From contig NC_085138.1 in assembly GCF_035046485.1 (NCBI RefSeq), positions 327,170,129-327,234,128 on the forward strand: DNA of 64,000 bases. Reading direction: 5' to 3'. Positions 11,700-25,490 of this stretch are shown here, in pieces (the stretch's first letter is position 1; each line of letters opens with the position of its first letter). Below the pieces are notes generated by a model that did no database searches, was not told where the DNA came from, and was given only the letters and a program-made list of their open reading frames with translations. The position numbers and the translations under genes were made by a program. The stretch is from Aedes albopictus (Eukaryota > Arthropoda > Insecta > Diptera > Culicidae).

Positions 11700-12482
11700 T
11701 GATGAAATGTTATCACCGCCCGTAGATGGTTTGCTGGTCAATATGGGGAAGGGGAAGGAAGTGATGATTGCAATCGTTTGTATCCAGAACAGATCAGCTA
11801 TGCCTCTGCATTTGCGGATGTCGATAACAATTCTTGCCACTGGTGTGGTATTCCCGTACAACTCGTAGCTTTTTCTGGACATGATATTACCGATATAGAT
11901 CCATCAATGCCAGAAACTCTACAAGAAATGTACCAGAAGCCTATTTTATTACTTTTTCAAATATTCAAATCCAAAGACATTTTTTTTGCTATATGAAAAG
12001 ATTGAGGTTATGTACATGTTGGTGAACTGTACTGAAATGTACAAGTACATGCAGCCCTGAACTGCTGCTGTAAAATACGAGCCAAACCATTTTTATATCG
12101 TGTAAAGTGCATAAACATTCAATTTGTTCATATACAGTCTAGACCATAAGCTAACATTTATTTAGCATGTCCATTTTGAGATTGACGACGGTTTAGATTT
12201 ACATTTAGGCATTTTTTTATATATCATTTTTTTTTTGTTTTTGTGCATGTACATATACAGGAGTCTCATGCATACAAAAATCTATAATAACTGTTTATGT
12301 ACAACTTGTTGAGTTCAAGGACTCACTTCAACCTTCGCTTAGTTTATCAAATTTCCCTCGGAAGAGTTTTGAAAGGCCTGCTCATTGACACATTATGGAA
12401 TATGAGTTTATGTAGTCCAAAGAGGTTCCACACTGGTATAACATGTAATTACATTTCATCAACAGCTATATGTATGTAATTT

Positions 12483-12917
12483 ATGCCGGGGCCCGTGGCG
12501 TAGTTGGTCACACGTTCGCTTCATATGCGGATGGTCATGGGTTTGATTCCCAGCCCCGGAACTTGCAATTTTTCGTCAGTTGCTCTTCACCGAGAGTGGC
12601 TGACACTGACCCTCTTCTGAGCCCCATGGCTCAAATGGACCCGGAAACCTGGACATCGGCGAACTGCTACTCATAATGGACCCCCAATCGGACTGGAAAG
12701 GAACAACGGCTACCTATCATCCTTGTGCTCATCATTCTACCATGTAGAGTAGAAAAGTGAAAGCAGCAGAAAGGCAACCAGTTCGATAAAGTATAATAGA
12801 ATACATCTAGGCTCTGTACAATACTGTAGGTATAGCTGTCAATTGAAATCGCTCACGTAGTGCCCTAGTGGACAATAGAGCTGTAAAATTAGGTTAAGTG
12901 ATTAAGAATAAAAAAAA
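12483..12917 (+). mobile_element. Feilai-like tRNA-related SINE, copy 2 with perfect target duplication
   Basis: Same family as 520-930. The A-box TGGCGTAGTTGG and B-box GGGTTTGATTCCC are near the RNA polymerase III consensus. The tail is gaataaaaaaaa. Flanked by atatgtatgtaattt at 12468-12482 and 12918-12932. Confidence 0.9.
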
Positions 12918-13569
12918 ATATGTATGTAATTTGTATACCATTCCATATAATCCAATCAAACTATATTTAGGGGCCATAAACCGCGTAGACCAAAAGTTGT
13001 CAATATCAGACCCCCCTCTCTCTAAAAGACTTTCGTCCATACAAAAATTTTGAAATTTGTGTGGAGCGTAGGCTTGGCCAGACCCCACCCCCTCCTCTCG
13101 CCAAAAAGTCTACGTGGTTTATGATCGGCTCCTTACATATGACACACAATCACGTCATGGAATGGATGAAGAAAATCACCGCTGCATGCTTAGTATGTGG
13201 GAAGCAACAGATCTAACTGAGCTGGATTTGGTACTTTCCCTAAAAGTGGTAGATATGGGATAAAACCGCACCTAGAGGCTTGTGGCCGATGCTAATTTAA
13301 ATGAGTTGAAAGGCGATCAATCCTCATGTATGTAAATCAGGTGAAATAGCTAAGCAACACTGTAACCACATGCACGCTCAGTCTCATGCGTAATTGTGGG
13401 TTAGGTACAATCCCAAACAGGAAATGAACAGGATTTTTCCTTGCTTTCTTAGTTAAATTGGTGGCACATGAGTTTTCAATGTTAGACAGAAATCAAACAT
13501 AATTTGTTTGGTTTCCATTTATTTTGTCAATATTATTGTTGATGACTACAAAACGTGGCTCAAGGGTAC

Positions 13570-13786
13570 AGAGCCACAGCTGTAAAGGCGTTGGTATTTA
13601 GCATGGCCATACTGAGGGTGACGGGTTCGATTTCCGATACATCCAGGAGCTTTTCGGGAATTTCCTTGAAATCCTTGGGCAGAGAATATTTTCATACCTG
13701 CCACACGATATACACATGCAAAATAGTCATTGGTAGAGGAAGCTCTCAGTTAATAACTGTGAAAGTGCTCATAGAACACAAAGCAG
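13570..13786 (+). mobile_element. tRNA-derived SINE, family C, diverged
   Basis: gagccacagctgtaaaggcg, gcatggccatactgagggtg, B-box GGGTTCGATTTCC, followed by the family body (tggtagaggaagctctcagt, cagttaataactgtgaaag). The orientation is opposite to the copy at 59798. Confidence 0.75.
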
Positions 13787-13849
13787 ATAAGCAAGCTATG
13801 GGGAAGTTACACAAAAATATAGTAGAAATATTCCAACATATTTAGGATC

Positions 13850-15598
13850 AAGGTCGTAGCTTAACTTCAATGTCAGTATTCATACGACTTGTGGCTATTC
13901 CCGTATACCGTAACATCAAAAGAATAATATGCCGAGTCGCGCGTCATTTGCGCTGGCACATTTCTATCGGAGGCACGTTTACCTCGGAGACACGTGCAAC
14001 ATTAGGGCTGGTCGCATCTGACGTGAAGAAAGTAAACGACAACGCCGCATTTCGTCATGGATTTGTTCGTTGTAAACATGAATGTAAATTGTCTTGGTGG
14101 CTTGAATTCCTTAGCGTTTAGCGAATTAAAGCTTGTCCTTGGTCAATTATAGTAGAAGTACTTTGTTGTAAACCCGCTACAAATTAAACCTGTTATTGTG
14201 ATATTTACACGATACATTCTCATATCGCCCTTACGATGATCACATCCGTTTTTCTTTTTTGGCAATTTATCCTCAAAGCCAAAATACCTCACCCACACGT
14301 AATGTGATTGTCACCTACCTATACCGAATTCCAGAGCGACTAATCATTTGTTTTTTGTTTGTCAACACTTTGCAGATGGGCGGCGCGAGTAATGTCGTGG
14401 TAAACATGTTTGGGCCCATGCGTAGGTACTTCGTCATTTACCGGGTACCAACAATGGATAATGCCGCTCGGATAATTGGGACTTTCCCAACAAACTTTGC
14501 ATTATTTCAGGTGTGCGGCGTCTCGCTTTTTTTCTGTGAATCCCAACTGCGAAATGATTAGCGAAATCGGTGTGGAATTCTGTTGGAATGTTAGATGCAT
14601 AACAAAACCATTTGTACAATAATTATTTGTTATTAAATGATATCAAAAGATACATATTTTATACCACATTTCTCCGAAATGTTCACATAGATTTTAAAAA
14701 CACGTCATTGAACTTGTCATAAATCTTGTTTGGTTTCTCCCCAAACATCAATCTCACCGCGACCGCAATAAAAAATAAAATTCCATTTTCAAGCAAACAT
14801 CTTTTCTCCACTACGACAGCAAGATTTTGATTAAGCCGTAAGCCCTAAAACAAGTATCCGTCTCCTTTATAATTGCCCATTCGCTTAAATTTCGGGAATC
14901 CCGTGTTCCCCAAATTCCCGTACAATAATGGGTTATCATCGAAAGTAGGTATGATCACGATCCTCATCAGCTGAGAATTTGCATCAGGACAGGCTCTTAC
15001 GATCGCACTACAAGTGATCGAATGAACGCTCCAATGCAAATTCACCTATCTGTTTGGGTATAGGTAGTGTATACCTCCCGTGTCGTTGTTAGATCGTGCA
15101 GTGATTCCCAAGTCCTATTGCAGATTGGCATCAATGCTGAGTATTATCTCAGTTGAACAATTTTGAACCTTTTTTATTGGAATAAAGATATGTAATAGGT
15201 AGGTATGTAATGCGTAACACAGACCTCAGTTTATAAGCATTATCCCAACAACTCCTATCTCCAGCTTCCCGGGTTGTGAACAACCCTAGGAAAGATTGAG
15301 TAACCAATCCCATTGAGAACTTTTATCGAAGCGTGACAGGGAAGTGGGTTTGCTTTTGTTTGAGCGTCTGTTCTCCAAGAGGAGTGGCTTATCAACGCCC
15401 TAGTATAGTACCAGTGAAGGACTTTAATCTCAACTATGTTCCATGGTCCCCCAATAATTAGGAAGAATATGTCCGGCCCTATCAGCCGCAAAAACTAATT
15501 ACAACAGACAGTTGGTGACAGAGTAATACGAAAAGATACCAAAAGATAACGACCCTAGCGCATAAAAAATACTTGGGATTGGATTGAAAAATACATAC
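13850..15598. other. Intergenic stretch without recognised repeats
   Basis: 13860-14560 is richer in CpG than its surroundings and shows no element I know. Its frames are short and lack recognisable domains. It could be regulatory DNA or an old decayed element. Confidence 0.35.
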
Positions 15599-15602
15599 TT
15601 AA

Positions 15603-15951
15603 GGCGAAACTGGAAGCATTTCCTCACTTTTTGGTTTTTGATTTTTTATAAAATAACGAAGCAATATTTTTAAAATCGGTTTTCGTGCACATGTAGAGTA
15701 TGGATCAAGGTATTTTCTGAATTTTTTTGTGGTGGAAAATATTTTCGTTTTTGCAGAAACCATTTTTGAATGAAATTTTACAAAAAATAATGGTTTCTGC
15801 AAAAATGGAAAACATTTTCCACCTCAAAACAATTCAGAAGATACCTTGATCCATACTCTACATGTGCACGAAAACCGATTTTTTAATTATTGCTTCACTA
15901 CTTAATAAAAAACGAAAACCAAAAAAATGAGGAAATGCCTCCAGTTTCGCC
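15603..15951. mobile_element. Foldback MITE flanked by TTAA
   Basis: Nearly palindromic 349-bp element: ggcgaaactggaagcatttc inverted at the right end, arms of about 160 bp, TTAA at 15599-15602 and 15952-15955. A TTAA duplication is typical of piggyBac-type mobilisation. No transposase. Confidence 0.8.
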
Positions 15952-15955
15952 TTAA

Positions 15956-18292
15956 GAGGGTTCAAAATGCATTGCGGTGCCCAAAACTGTAAAAGCTGAT
16001 GCTTCAGAAGTCAGTAATTTATAGCAAATTTTGAGCCATAATGACCTTGTGGGTATATTTAACGGACGGTGAATGCTTTTACGATCATACGAACATGATC
16101 ATTACGGCTAACACCCTCTGAATTTGTTTGATTTTGACTTAAATTCCATCTAATGTCCTATACCTAGGGGTCTAAATTTCGACCGTTACCCTATTAGTGC
16201 TGCAGGAGCTGTGATGGACAGGATCCATGGTACGATCGTTTAGAGATAACACTAGTTTACAGCAATTTTAAACTCGGTAAGCTGATGATCGTTTTTGGTG
16301 TAGAATCACGCCCTGAGTTTGAAAACGTGAAGGAAAAAAAATACAGTAGAGCGGATTTTTTTTCGACTTTCCATACAAGGTTGATGATTTGAAATCGATT
16401 TTTGTTCTATTTTTAAGCAAAGTCGCTCACTTCACACATCTCATTCTCCGTAATCAATGCTCCGCTTGAGGTTTTTTACTGTATCTCGTCTACATATGAT
16501 ATGTCAAAAAACGCTGAGAAAGAAATATTAAATTGTTTTCTTCTTATTGAAAAAAATACATTTCTTCATATAATACTGGAAATTTTGCTAAAATTTAAGA
16601 ACATAGTTCCCAAAACTCGCCAGTATCTTGAATATCATCAATCCAACGCAAAACCTGCATGAGGATGATCGAATGGTATTATATTTAGCTTTTAATTTGT
16701 GGAAAAAGATTTAAAATTGGTTGAACAAAACGCAAGATATTTAAATTTGATCAAATTCCATATTTTAAAAAGCTAAACCTCAAAAGCTGTTCTACTTTAA
16801 TTTTTTTTGAAGCACGGTTTCGGAATCAGCGCTAAATTATGCTTCAAAAATTTTGGTCGTTGACTGAAGTTCACGACTTTCGTTTTATTTTGTAAACTTG
16901 TGTAATCATATCACCTTCCAGTGCTGCAGCAACACTTGCGAGTTGGACATTGTTGACTGGCATTACCCAGAATGCATTGAAAAAGCTGTGACTTTTTTTC
17001 TTTGAATATATTAATGTCGGATGAAAGGTTAAAAAACGCACTTTATTTGAAGCGATCTCAGTGAAGGGAGCATTTTCGAATTATCAATGGTGACGTCAAA
17101 TCATCGGTACAGTTTTCCGTCACTAAATTAGAATAACTACCCACAAATGTCCAATGTCGCGATTGTCGTAAAAACTAGTGGAGTTATCGCAGTTCTGAGC
17201 ACATTGTAAAACCCTTTGGGGTTTCAAAACGATCAGTTTTATAAGAGTCGGATATTTTTTCATCAATAAAATTCAATTTTTTGATACCACGTACAATTTT
17301 TGTCTTTGATGGGATAAAACATATGGCTGCAACTCAAAAGGCTGAATGCACGAAATGCTGAACACAAAAGGATGAAAATATGGAACTGTTACATGAGGCT
17401 GAAATAACAAAAGGTTGAAAACACAACATTTCATGAAATTTGTTTGAGTTAAACGAAAATAACCCTAATAAAAATGTATTATACACTGCCGATTAGGTGA
17501 ATGATTGTACCATTCCGTGTATGATCAAGATGATAGCCCGAAAGGGTTGTTAAGCACGTTGTATCATATTTTTCTATTAGGGAAGAAACATAAAAACACA
17601 TGCACAACCGCGAAATTATGAAACTCTGCTTGTCACTGAATAATACGTTGTATCGACAGATAAATAAAAAGTAGTAGATATAAAAGGTACAATCTCACCA
17701 ATTTTGAAACAGCTTCGTCGTCGTGTACTGGATTCATGGTCTTGCGGCTAGTCTCACCAAACGTGTAGTCGTATCGTGCAGATGAACGCGGGATCGATTA
17801 TCGCTGCAGCTGTCAGCAAAAGTTATCGGCTGTGACACTGGGCGTTGCATGCTAGTCCGTTGTCTAGTGTCATGTTTCCTTCAAAGAACGATAAGCTCAC
17901 TTCTTGCTTGATTTGTGATAAACAGTCAGATTGGAATTTTCTCCCGCATTCTTGACATCCAGCGCGATACCCTTTATCTTGCTGAATGAAGAAATACCGG
18001 TGCTTTCCGGTCACCAGGAACACCGTCAGTGTTCGCGGTTCAGCGTTACTATGGGTCGTTAGATGTTCGCCCGCTTGATCCATTCATCACGATTACTTTC
18101 GTTGACCATCACTTTTTGCCACTTTTCTTCCTGAGCTGCAGTCTTTAGGACGTAACTCCCGAAGAACGCGGACCACGAGTTTTCCTTCTCCTCCTTCTTC
18201 TTCTTCTTCTTCTTATCGTTGGTAATTACTGTACACTGGAATGGTTCGGGTCGACCAGATCTCACCTGAGTTCATCATCACACTTGAGAGCA
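15956..18292. other. Intergenic, no gene seen
   Basis: AT-rich with no recognised domain or repeat termini. A (TTC)n run lies at 18195-18216. Confidence 0.5.
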
Positions 18293-19553
18293 GTCTATTC
18301 AACGAGGCTTGCCCCGAGCAGACGAGAATAGCAACAGCATAATAAAATGTGTTATTTTGGAAAAATAATTGAGTAGCGGAAAGAGTTATTTTCATGTTAT
18401 TTACATAACATATCCTGTTATAAACTTGTCTGTCATAAGCGGCAAAATAACAAATAATATAACAAAAAAATGTTCCTGGAAGACCTGTTTAATAACATGT
18501 TTTGTTAGTTTCAATAACAACTTAACAACAGCGAATTTTGAAAATATTTTAATAACAAATTTTGATATGAATACGTAATTGATAACAATCTGAAAACAAA
18601 ATTTGCTTTTTTTTCTGTTGCGGATAGGAACTCCTCCAAAATCCCATATGCATTCAATGGGATACGCAACAATAGGATCTATTGTTAAATGTTTCATTCA
18701 TAATTGGGACGTTTTTTTTGTCGCAAGCGATTTCTTATCGAAAACAGAGAGAAACAATAGTTCTCGTTTATTTTCCAAACAGCTTACGATGAAAAACTAC
18801 CGTCGTTTTGAAACCCTTTATTAGGTGGTTTATTGTTTATAAGATTAATTTACATTATTACCTCATTGATTGACACATTTATCCTAGTTAATCTAAGTGG
18901 GCTCGATGCAGTGAAATCAATAAAAATAAAATGTCTAAAAATAATCAATGTTCTTGATAACTTATTTTTTTACATTTTTGTCGAGAATGTGTTGTTCGTC
19001 GTTGAATTCCACCAGTTGATCCAGAATGTTTCATAAAATGGCTAACACTCTATTACACTCTCTATTTTCGTATTCATACCTAACTGAAAAAGGGACTAAA
19101 AAAAACAGGTATACTTTTCAAATTGTTCATAAAACAAAAGGCTGATAAGTTGGCTCTGTAACGTAATGTCAGTAAGAAGATGAACTGATGACAAAATAAT
19201 ATTTTCTCCTACAGTTCCTCACGGAATGCTGTGAACAACGAAAATCTCGAATGGTGTAGTTTTGATTGCAAAGCTAGTTATGTTGTTATATTAATGATCA
19301 AATATTTGTACTAGTCTCAATGACACAATAATAACTGAACTTGTGCTACAACAAAACAAGTGATTGAAATGTAATTTAATGAAAATATACCAAGAGCACG
19401 ATCATAACAAAATAAGATTGCCCAACAGAACATGTTATGGAACGGTGATGACTTAATAAGTTAATAAACAAACCGAGATATAAAAACAGGTTTTGTGATT
19501 CCGTTGTTATTATTTTGATATTTTCCTCTGCTCGGGGCCGAGTTGAATAAAAA
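18293..19553. mobile_element. TIR element with CCCCGAGCAGA ends
   Basis: ctattcaacgaggcttgccc, ccgagcaga at the left and cctctgctcggggccgagtt at the right are inverted. The interior is very AT-rich with many aataaca motifs. No transposase ORF. Confidence 0.55.
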
Positions 19554-19584
19554 GGAGGAAATTCCGGGCATTCCTTGTTCAACT

Positions 19585-20753
19585 CTCATAAGTATTTTTA
19601 GAGCAACTAGTAAAGTAATTGCCAGAGGAACTTAAGGAGTAATTTTTGGAGGAACTCGTAGAGAAATTGCCGAAAAAACTCGAAAAGGAATTCAAGGAGG
19701 AACTCGTAGATAAATGACCAGAGGTATTCATAGATGATTTCTAGGATGAACTCTTAATGAATTTCCCGGAAGAATTTCTTGAGGAATTCCCAGCCGGATT
19801 TCTAGAGCAACTCCCGATGGAATTTTTTTATTATTTATTAAAGTGATTTTTCTCCGTAGGAGGGTTCATCACTAATAACTCCCAATAAATAATAATTTCT
19901 AGAAGAATTCCCGAGAAATTCGTGAAGAAATTCCCGGAAGATCTCGTAGAGAAATCCCCGTATGAACTCAGATACTTCTAGAGAAATTCCTGGAAGAACT
20001 CCTAGAGGAACGTTCGGGGAAATTCTTGAAGGACTTCTCGAAGGAATCTCCTGGCAGTGCAAGTTCTAGAAAAAACTTATATAGCAACTCATAGTGAAAT
20101 TGCTTGGGGAACTTCTTCCCGGCGAAACTCGTAAAGGCGTTTCCGAAGATATTCGAACCCCCGGAAGCACTTTTAGAGGAATTCCCGGAAGAACTTTTAG
20201 AGAAGTTCACGGTGAAACTCTTAGTGTAATTGTCGGAAAAAAATGGTGAGGAATCCCCGAATGAACTCGGAAGGAAAGGAATTCCCGGAAAAAATCCTAG
20301 ACGAAACCCTAGAGAAATTCCCACAGGAACTTCTAGAGGAATGTTCGGAGAAACTTCCTAGAATTTCCGGGTGAACTCTTGAAGAAACTTCTGGAAGAAT
20401 TCCAGGGGGAACTGTTACAGAACTTGCCGGAAGAACTTCCAGAAGAATTCCCGGAAGAACTCCTAGAGGAATTACAAGAGAAACTCCTAGAGGAATTATC
20501 GGAGGAAACTTCTGGTATTTCCAGTGAAATTTCTATGACCTCTTAAAAGAATTACCTTAGAATTTCGTTAAGAAATTCCCGGATGAACTCGTTGAAGAAC
20601 TCGTGGAGGAAATCCCGGAGGTGCTCCTAGAGGAATAGTGTGTGTATTTGGTTTTGAAGAGGGACTTTAACCTAACGGTCATTCGTCCCTCTGTCCTAGA
20701 GGAATTGCCGTATGATCTCCTAAAGGAATTCCCAGGAAAAACTTCTAGAGTTC
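19585..20753 (+). repeat. Degenerate GGAATTCC/GGAACTC array
   Basis: About 1.2 kb of short units such as gaggaattcccggaagaact and cctagaggaa with a loose 12-15-bp spacing. It continues after the MITE at 21676-21910. Open frames on both strands follow from the period and are not genes. Confidence 0.7.
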
Positions 20754-20755
20754 TA

Positions 20756-21675
20756 CAGGGGATAGACAAAATGATCGGGACAGGCAAAATTTTCACTTTT
20801 CAAAAAAAGTTCAAATAGCTGTTACTTTTCGAAAAGTGCATCAAATATTCTCAAAATTTTACTGTGAGTCCATCAACTAATTGTGTATCAGTGGTCCAAA
20901 TTTAGAAAAGATCAGACCATTCTTCACGAAGTTATAAAGATTCTTGAAAAAGGTAAAATTATCGGATAGCTAACTTTGAGCTGTTATGTCTTCGAATTCA
21001 ATGAATCGAATGGAATGAAATTTTGACCATTTATGACTTACATAATGAGCTATTAAAAACCATTGACTTAACTTAATATTCTTAACACGGAAGAAAATTA
21101 TAACGATTAGATTATTTTTCTAATAAAACACCAAATTATCCAAAACATCAACATCGTTTCAAAATTCAAGATGCAAATTATAGTTCATTTAATTTCCCTC
21201 TAATTAACTCATATATAAATGTGTTTTGAAGGAAAGTAACAACATAGCCACCAATAAATTGAAAAAGTAATAGAATGCATATTAAAAATAGACCAATTTA
21301 CTAAATATCATGAAAAAATTAAAATCGCTATAATTTTGTCTCTTGTTAAAAATTCCAAGTTTAGTTAAATGTTTTCCAGAGTTCATTATATAAGTCATGA
21401 ATGGTCAAAATTTCATTTCAATCGGTTCATTGAATCCGGAGATATAACAGCTCAAAGTTGGCTATTGGATAATTTTACCTTTTTCAAGAATCTTTATAAC
21501 TTCGTGGAGATTGGCCCGATCTTTTTCAAATTTGAACCACTCATTCACAACTAGCTGATGAACACACAGTAAAAAATTGAGAATATTTGATACACTTTTC
21601 GAAAAGTTACAGCTAGTTGAACATTTTTTGAAAAGTTAAAATTTTGCCTGTCCCGATCATTTTGTCTATCCCCTG
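20756..21675. mobile_element. Foldback MITE, family TACAGGGG, copy 2
   Basis: 920 bp flanked by TA (20754-20755, 21676-21677). It has the same termini, long arms and centre (cacggaagaaaattataacg) as copy 1. It interrupts a GGAATTCC array, which continues on both sides. Confidence 0.88.
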
Positions 21676-22079
21676 TAGATGAATTCCTGGAGGATCTCCT
21701 AAAAGAATACCCGGAGTGACTTTTAGAGGAAGTACTACAAAAAGTCTCAGTGAAACTTCTGTAGCAATGCCCGAAGAAACTCCTAGAGGATGTCTCGGAG
21801 GAATCCCTCGAATTTCCCGAAGCACCTTCTAGAGTTCCCGGAGGAACTCTTAGCGGAATGCTTGGCAAAACTACTGGAAGAATTCTCAAAATAGTTGCCG
21901 GAGAAATTTCATCTCTTCTGGCGATAAACACGACAACAACTTTTTTTTTAGAATCACCAGCATTTTCTTCAAACTTCGGAATCCCCAGATTCTTTTTTCA
22001 GCCATCAGTTATCATCAGGAATCCCCGGTATCTGTGTAAACTCGTTTTAATTCGAAGGACAAACTCTTTCAATTTTTTA

Positions 22080-22335
22080 TCTATATATATAAAAATGCAG
22101 TGGCATACGTGGGACCGCGCATAACTTGCGAACGGGTGGTCCGATTTGGGTCGTCTAAGTTTTGTTCTATTAGTTTTCACCCAAAGAAGGTTTATGAGGC
22201 CTAAAACATGGGAAAATTGAGAGTTTTTGAAAATTGATCTTCCATACACTTTGAGGCCGGGGACTTGGTCTTGGATAGAAACTTGAAACGTCAAAAAACG
22301 CAGTAGGCAAGACAAAGTTTGCCGGGGACAGCTAG
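22080..22335 (+). mobile_element. Non-autonomous Helitron (256 bp)
   Basis: It starts TCTATATATATAAAAATG between A and T. It ends with a hairpin (GGCAA...TTGCC) about ten bases before the terminal CTAG, inserted at A/T with no target duplication. These are the standard Helitron end signatures. There is no Rep/helicase ORF. Confidence 0.75.
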
Positions 22336-23534
22336 TTTTTTATAAATTTGGACCAAAAAAAAGGACCACCGCTGAAAACGACCTTACAAATGCTATGTTT
22401 ACAGAAATATTGTAATGAAATAAATCAAAAAATAATTGAATTTATCAATGCGTTTTTGAGATCGACGTAGAAAACTGGAGTTCGGCGGCGTAAGCGCCGG
22501 CGCGCCGAAAAATAATCGGCGGCGGCGGCGTGAACCGAAAATCGGTGGCGGCGCCGGCGGGAACGACAACGTGCTCCATCGTGCTAGACACAAAATTTGG
22601 ATCAAGCAAGCCGTGCTATAACCGTCCTAGTTTTTCAAGTTCTAGCTGTGGAAACTGAGGTCAGACTTGTCACTCAAACAATTGGGTTTTTATATTTTAA
22701 AAAATGTGTCGATTTTTTGATTTCATGCGAAAGAGCACCTTTTTTATGAGCCACTATGATTTTTTCAGATTTTTATAACTTTATGTTGGTACCTAAGATC
22801 AATTTCAAAGAGATTTATTGGAAATCACCTTTTGACAGTTGTTCAGCTCCACTCAGTATAAAATGCGACGAGGGATGATTGGGCAAACCACTCTCATACA
22901 AACTTCAAATAGATTTTTAAATAGGTTCTCGGGCACCAAAATTCATGAAAATTTGGTTTTCGGCTCAGTTTGACATGCAGATTAAGAACATGGAATTATC
23001 TCAACACCGCTAAAGAAGCCAATTGCATTATGATTCATAATGCAACCGAAATGAGTTGCATTATGAACCATAATGCAATTGTTTGGTATCGCGTGGAAAA
23101 GCAGACCGTTACCATACCGAAACGGCAAGTATAAATTATAATTTTATAGTGTCAAGCTGCAAAAAATATTGTATGTTTTTTTATTGCTTTTTGCTTTGCT
23201 CTTTAGATTATCGTGCAAATGTTCGATCGATTAAAATATTTGATCACACGAGAAACAACAAAGGAGGCAGCAAGTAAACAAACCAATTATCCCATGCATC
23301 ACCCCAAAATGTGTAACCGGGGCAATTTTAGCATCGAAACGAACCAATGCATGATAAAACTGGTGGGAGCTAGGGTGGGAGCATATTGTGGCGGGACAAA
23401 AATTTTTTGCAGGGGGTCGAATACGGTGCAAAAGATGCAATATGGCTGTTGAATAATTGTACGGCTCGTGCTGAAAAAATCAACTTTTTGAAACTCGTTA
23501 CATAAATAACTGTTATAATAGTTATATAACCTAA
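22336..23534. other. Intergenic with GC-rich simple repeat and hairpin
   Basis: 22480-22575 is a cggcgg-rich block. 23021-23080 is a 26-bp-arm hairpin. 23450-23515 is a partial copy of the hairpin repeat at 56040-56165 (gctcgtgctgaaaaaatcaa). Confidence 0.55.
23021..23080. repeat. Near-perfect hairpin, arms 26 bp, loop 8 bp
   Basis: aattgcattatgattcataa at the left arm pairs with its inverse at 23055-23080 with one mismatch. The loop is cgaaatga. Confidence 0.8.
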
Positions 23535-24189
23535 TTTGGATAAATATTAGACCTGTTCAATTTTTTTGACCTACCCGTGTCACATTAAATTATCAATCCA
23601 CATGCAAAAACAAGTCTTCAGTCCAAAAATGAGCCAAATTGATGAAGGTTTAGAAGTGTATCAAATCGATTTTGTGTTTTTTCGAACATTTTCACGAAAA
23701 TGTACTCCAATATCCAGAAAATTGCTCCGAAAAGGTATCGAAAACACCGTTAAAATATAGTTGGAACAATACTGTACAACTTTGCCGAAGACACTACGGT
23801 GTTTAAATTGCTTTTTTTTTAGTTTTTATTTTTGTATATTTTAACTTAGATGCTAATTCTACACTCATTAAATTGCTTATTTCAAAGTTATTCAACAATT
23901 TCCGTTAAAAAATCGCGAAAAAATACAATATTTTTACGGTTTTCCATGTAAAAGTCATGTAAATTTACATTGTTCTACGTGACTAATTTAATTAGCTATT
24001 GCTCCTATGTGTTCAAACATTTCGTCCATACACCATTTTAGTGTAGGAATTCGTTTTCATTGACTAATTATCAAAAGTATGTCACGTTAATACTAAAAAT
24101 CGCATAGAGTTTCCAGCACAAAATTAAACAAAGTTACCCATGATTAAAACGTCATTACATTTCTTTGTCGCATCTGCATCAGTTTCAAT

Positions 24190-24252
24190 TTGGTGTAGAT
24201 GGTTGAGCATGAGACTGCCGATTCGAAGATTCAAGGTTCGAGTCCTGGAATA
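24190..24252 (+). mobile_element. tRNA-like sequence (SINE head or tRNA relic)
   Basis: tggtgtagatggttgagcat (A-box-like) and aaggttcgagtcctgg (B-box-like), 30 bp apart. It lies inside the large inverted repeat 23535-26865. No TSD was seen. Confidence 0.45.
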
Positions 24253-25275
24253 GGTTTTTTTGCGTCTCGATCAAGCTATAAGTTAATGAGACTACGCTCT
24301 GCATCTCATTGCAATTTGGCATCATAGCCTTGTTTCGAAACCGTAGAGTGCATAGTAAGAATGAAGTTTCCCTTTATCGTGTAGTTGTGTTGCTTGTGGC
24401 TAGATAGATGCAAGTAATCTCCACAGTTGTAGGTATGATAAATTTTGCATCCAGAAGCAGTTCCATCATCGTATTGAATTGTTTTAGCTAAATTAATCGA
24501 TATCAAACAGATGTCCAATATTTCGTCCAGCTGATCTCGTCGACACGATTTCTTGTCAACAAGTAAACTAAATATCTAGCTAGTCCTTCAATGGGCTTAA
24601 TTGGCAGGTCCCGATCATCATTATTTGGGAGATTGCGTGTAAGTCATGGCAGATTCATCATCTCAACTGCTACAAAGAAAGAAAAAAAAAAGTTTATTAT
24701 GTATTTGAGCTTGAACCTGGGACCTTCTGATCCGCAGCAGAGTAGATGTACACATGCTGTAGTCCCATGTACGGGAGCCACATTGCAAGCAAGCTCCCAG
24801 GAGCACAGTACATTTTGAGACTGAAAGTTGTGCGCCTCATTTTTCTCAAGATGTGTCTCATGAGCTTCGTCTCATGTGCTGATTAAATTAGAAAATTTCA
24901 CGACAAAAACTTCCTAAACGAACGAGAATCGAAACCTTAACCTTTGCATTGAGAGTCCCTAGTCATATCGCATAGACCAACCGGACATTTGTGTTGAGTA
25001 CGGAAAAAAGATGTTGAGGTTCTTCGTTACCAAGATATTGTTTTTCACCTTAGATACCAACAGCTCACGCAGCGCATGAGACGAGCTACCCGGGAGCTAT
25101 GCGCTACGCTCGCACCCACCAGATTTTCGTGAGCCTCCTAGCAGCGCAGCACACTGCGATTTTGAAGAGCTAGGAGACAATTTGGTGGGAGGCTCGCTGT
25201 CACATTTATGTACACATGAGCAATCTTGGAGCAATCGGAAACTCTGATCCGCAGGCTTGAGCCTTATCATCTGCA

Positions 25276-25490
25276 CCATTCTTCATTACACCAACGAACC
25301 TAACCTCAAAATGACTGACAATTCACAGGTCATTTTGACAGATGTAACATGAGCATGAAAAGGACGGCAACAAGATCGATAAAGTAGAAACGATCATCCG
25401 TCTTTTTCGTGCATGTGTGTGGTCTGTCAAAATGACCTGAGAAGTGTCAAACATTTTCATGGCTAGCTTTGTTGGTGTAATGAAGAATTT
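25276..25490. repeat. Hairpin MITE-like inverted repeat
   Basis: attcttcattacaccaacga and ttgttggtgtaatgaagaat, with internal aggtcattttgacaga and tctgtcaaaatgacct, form a long stem. It is nested in the interior of 23535-26865. Confidence 0.65.
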
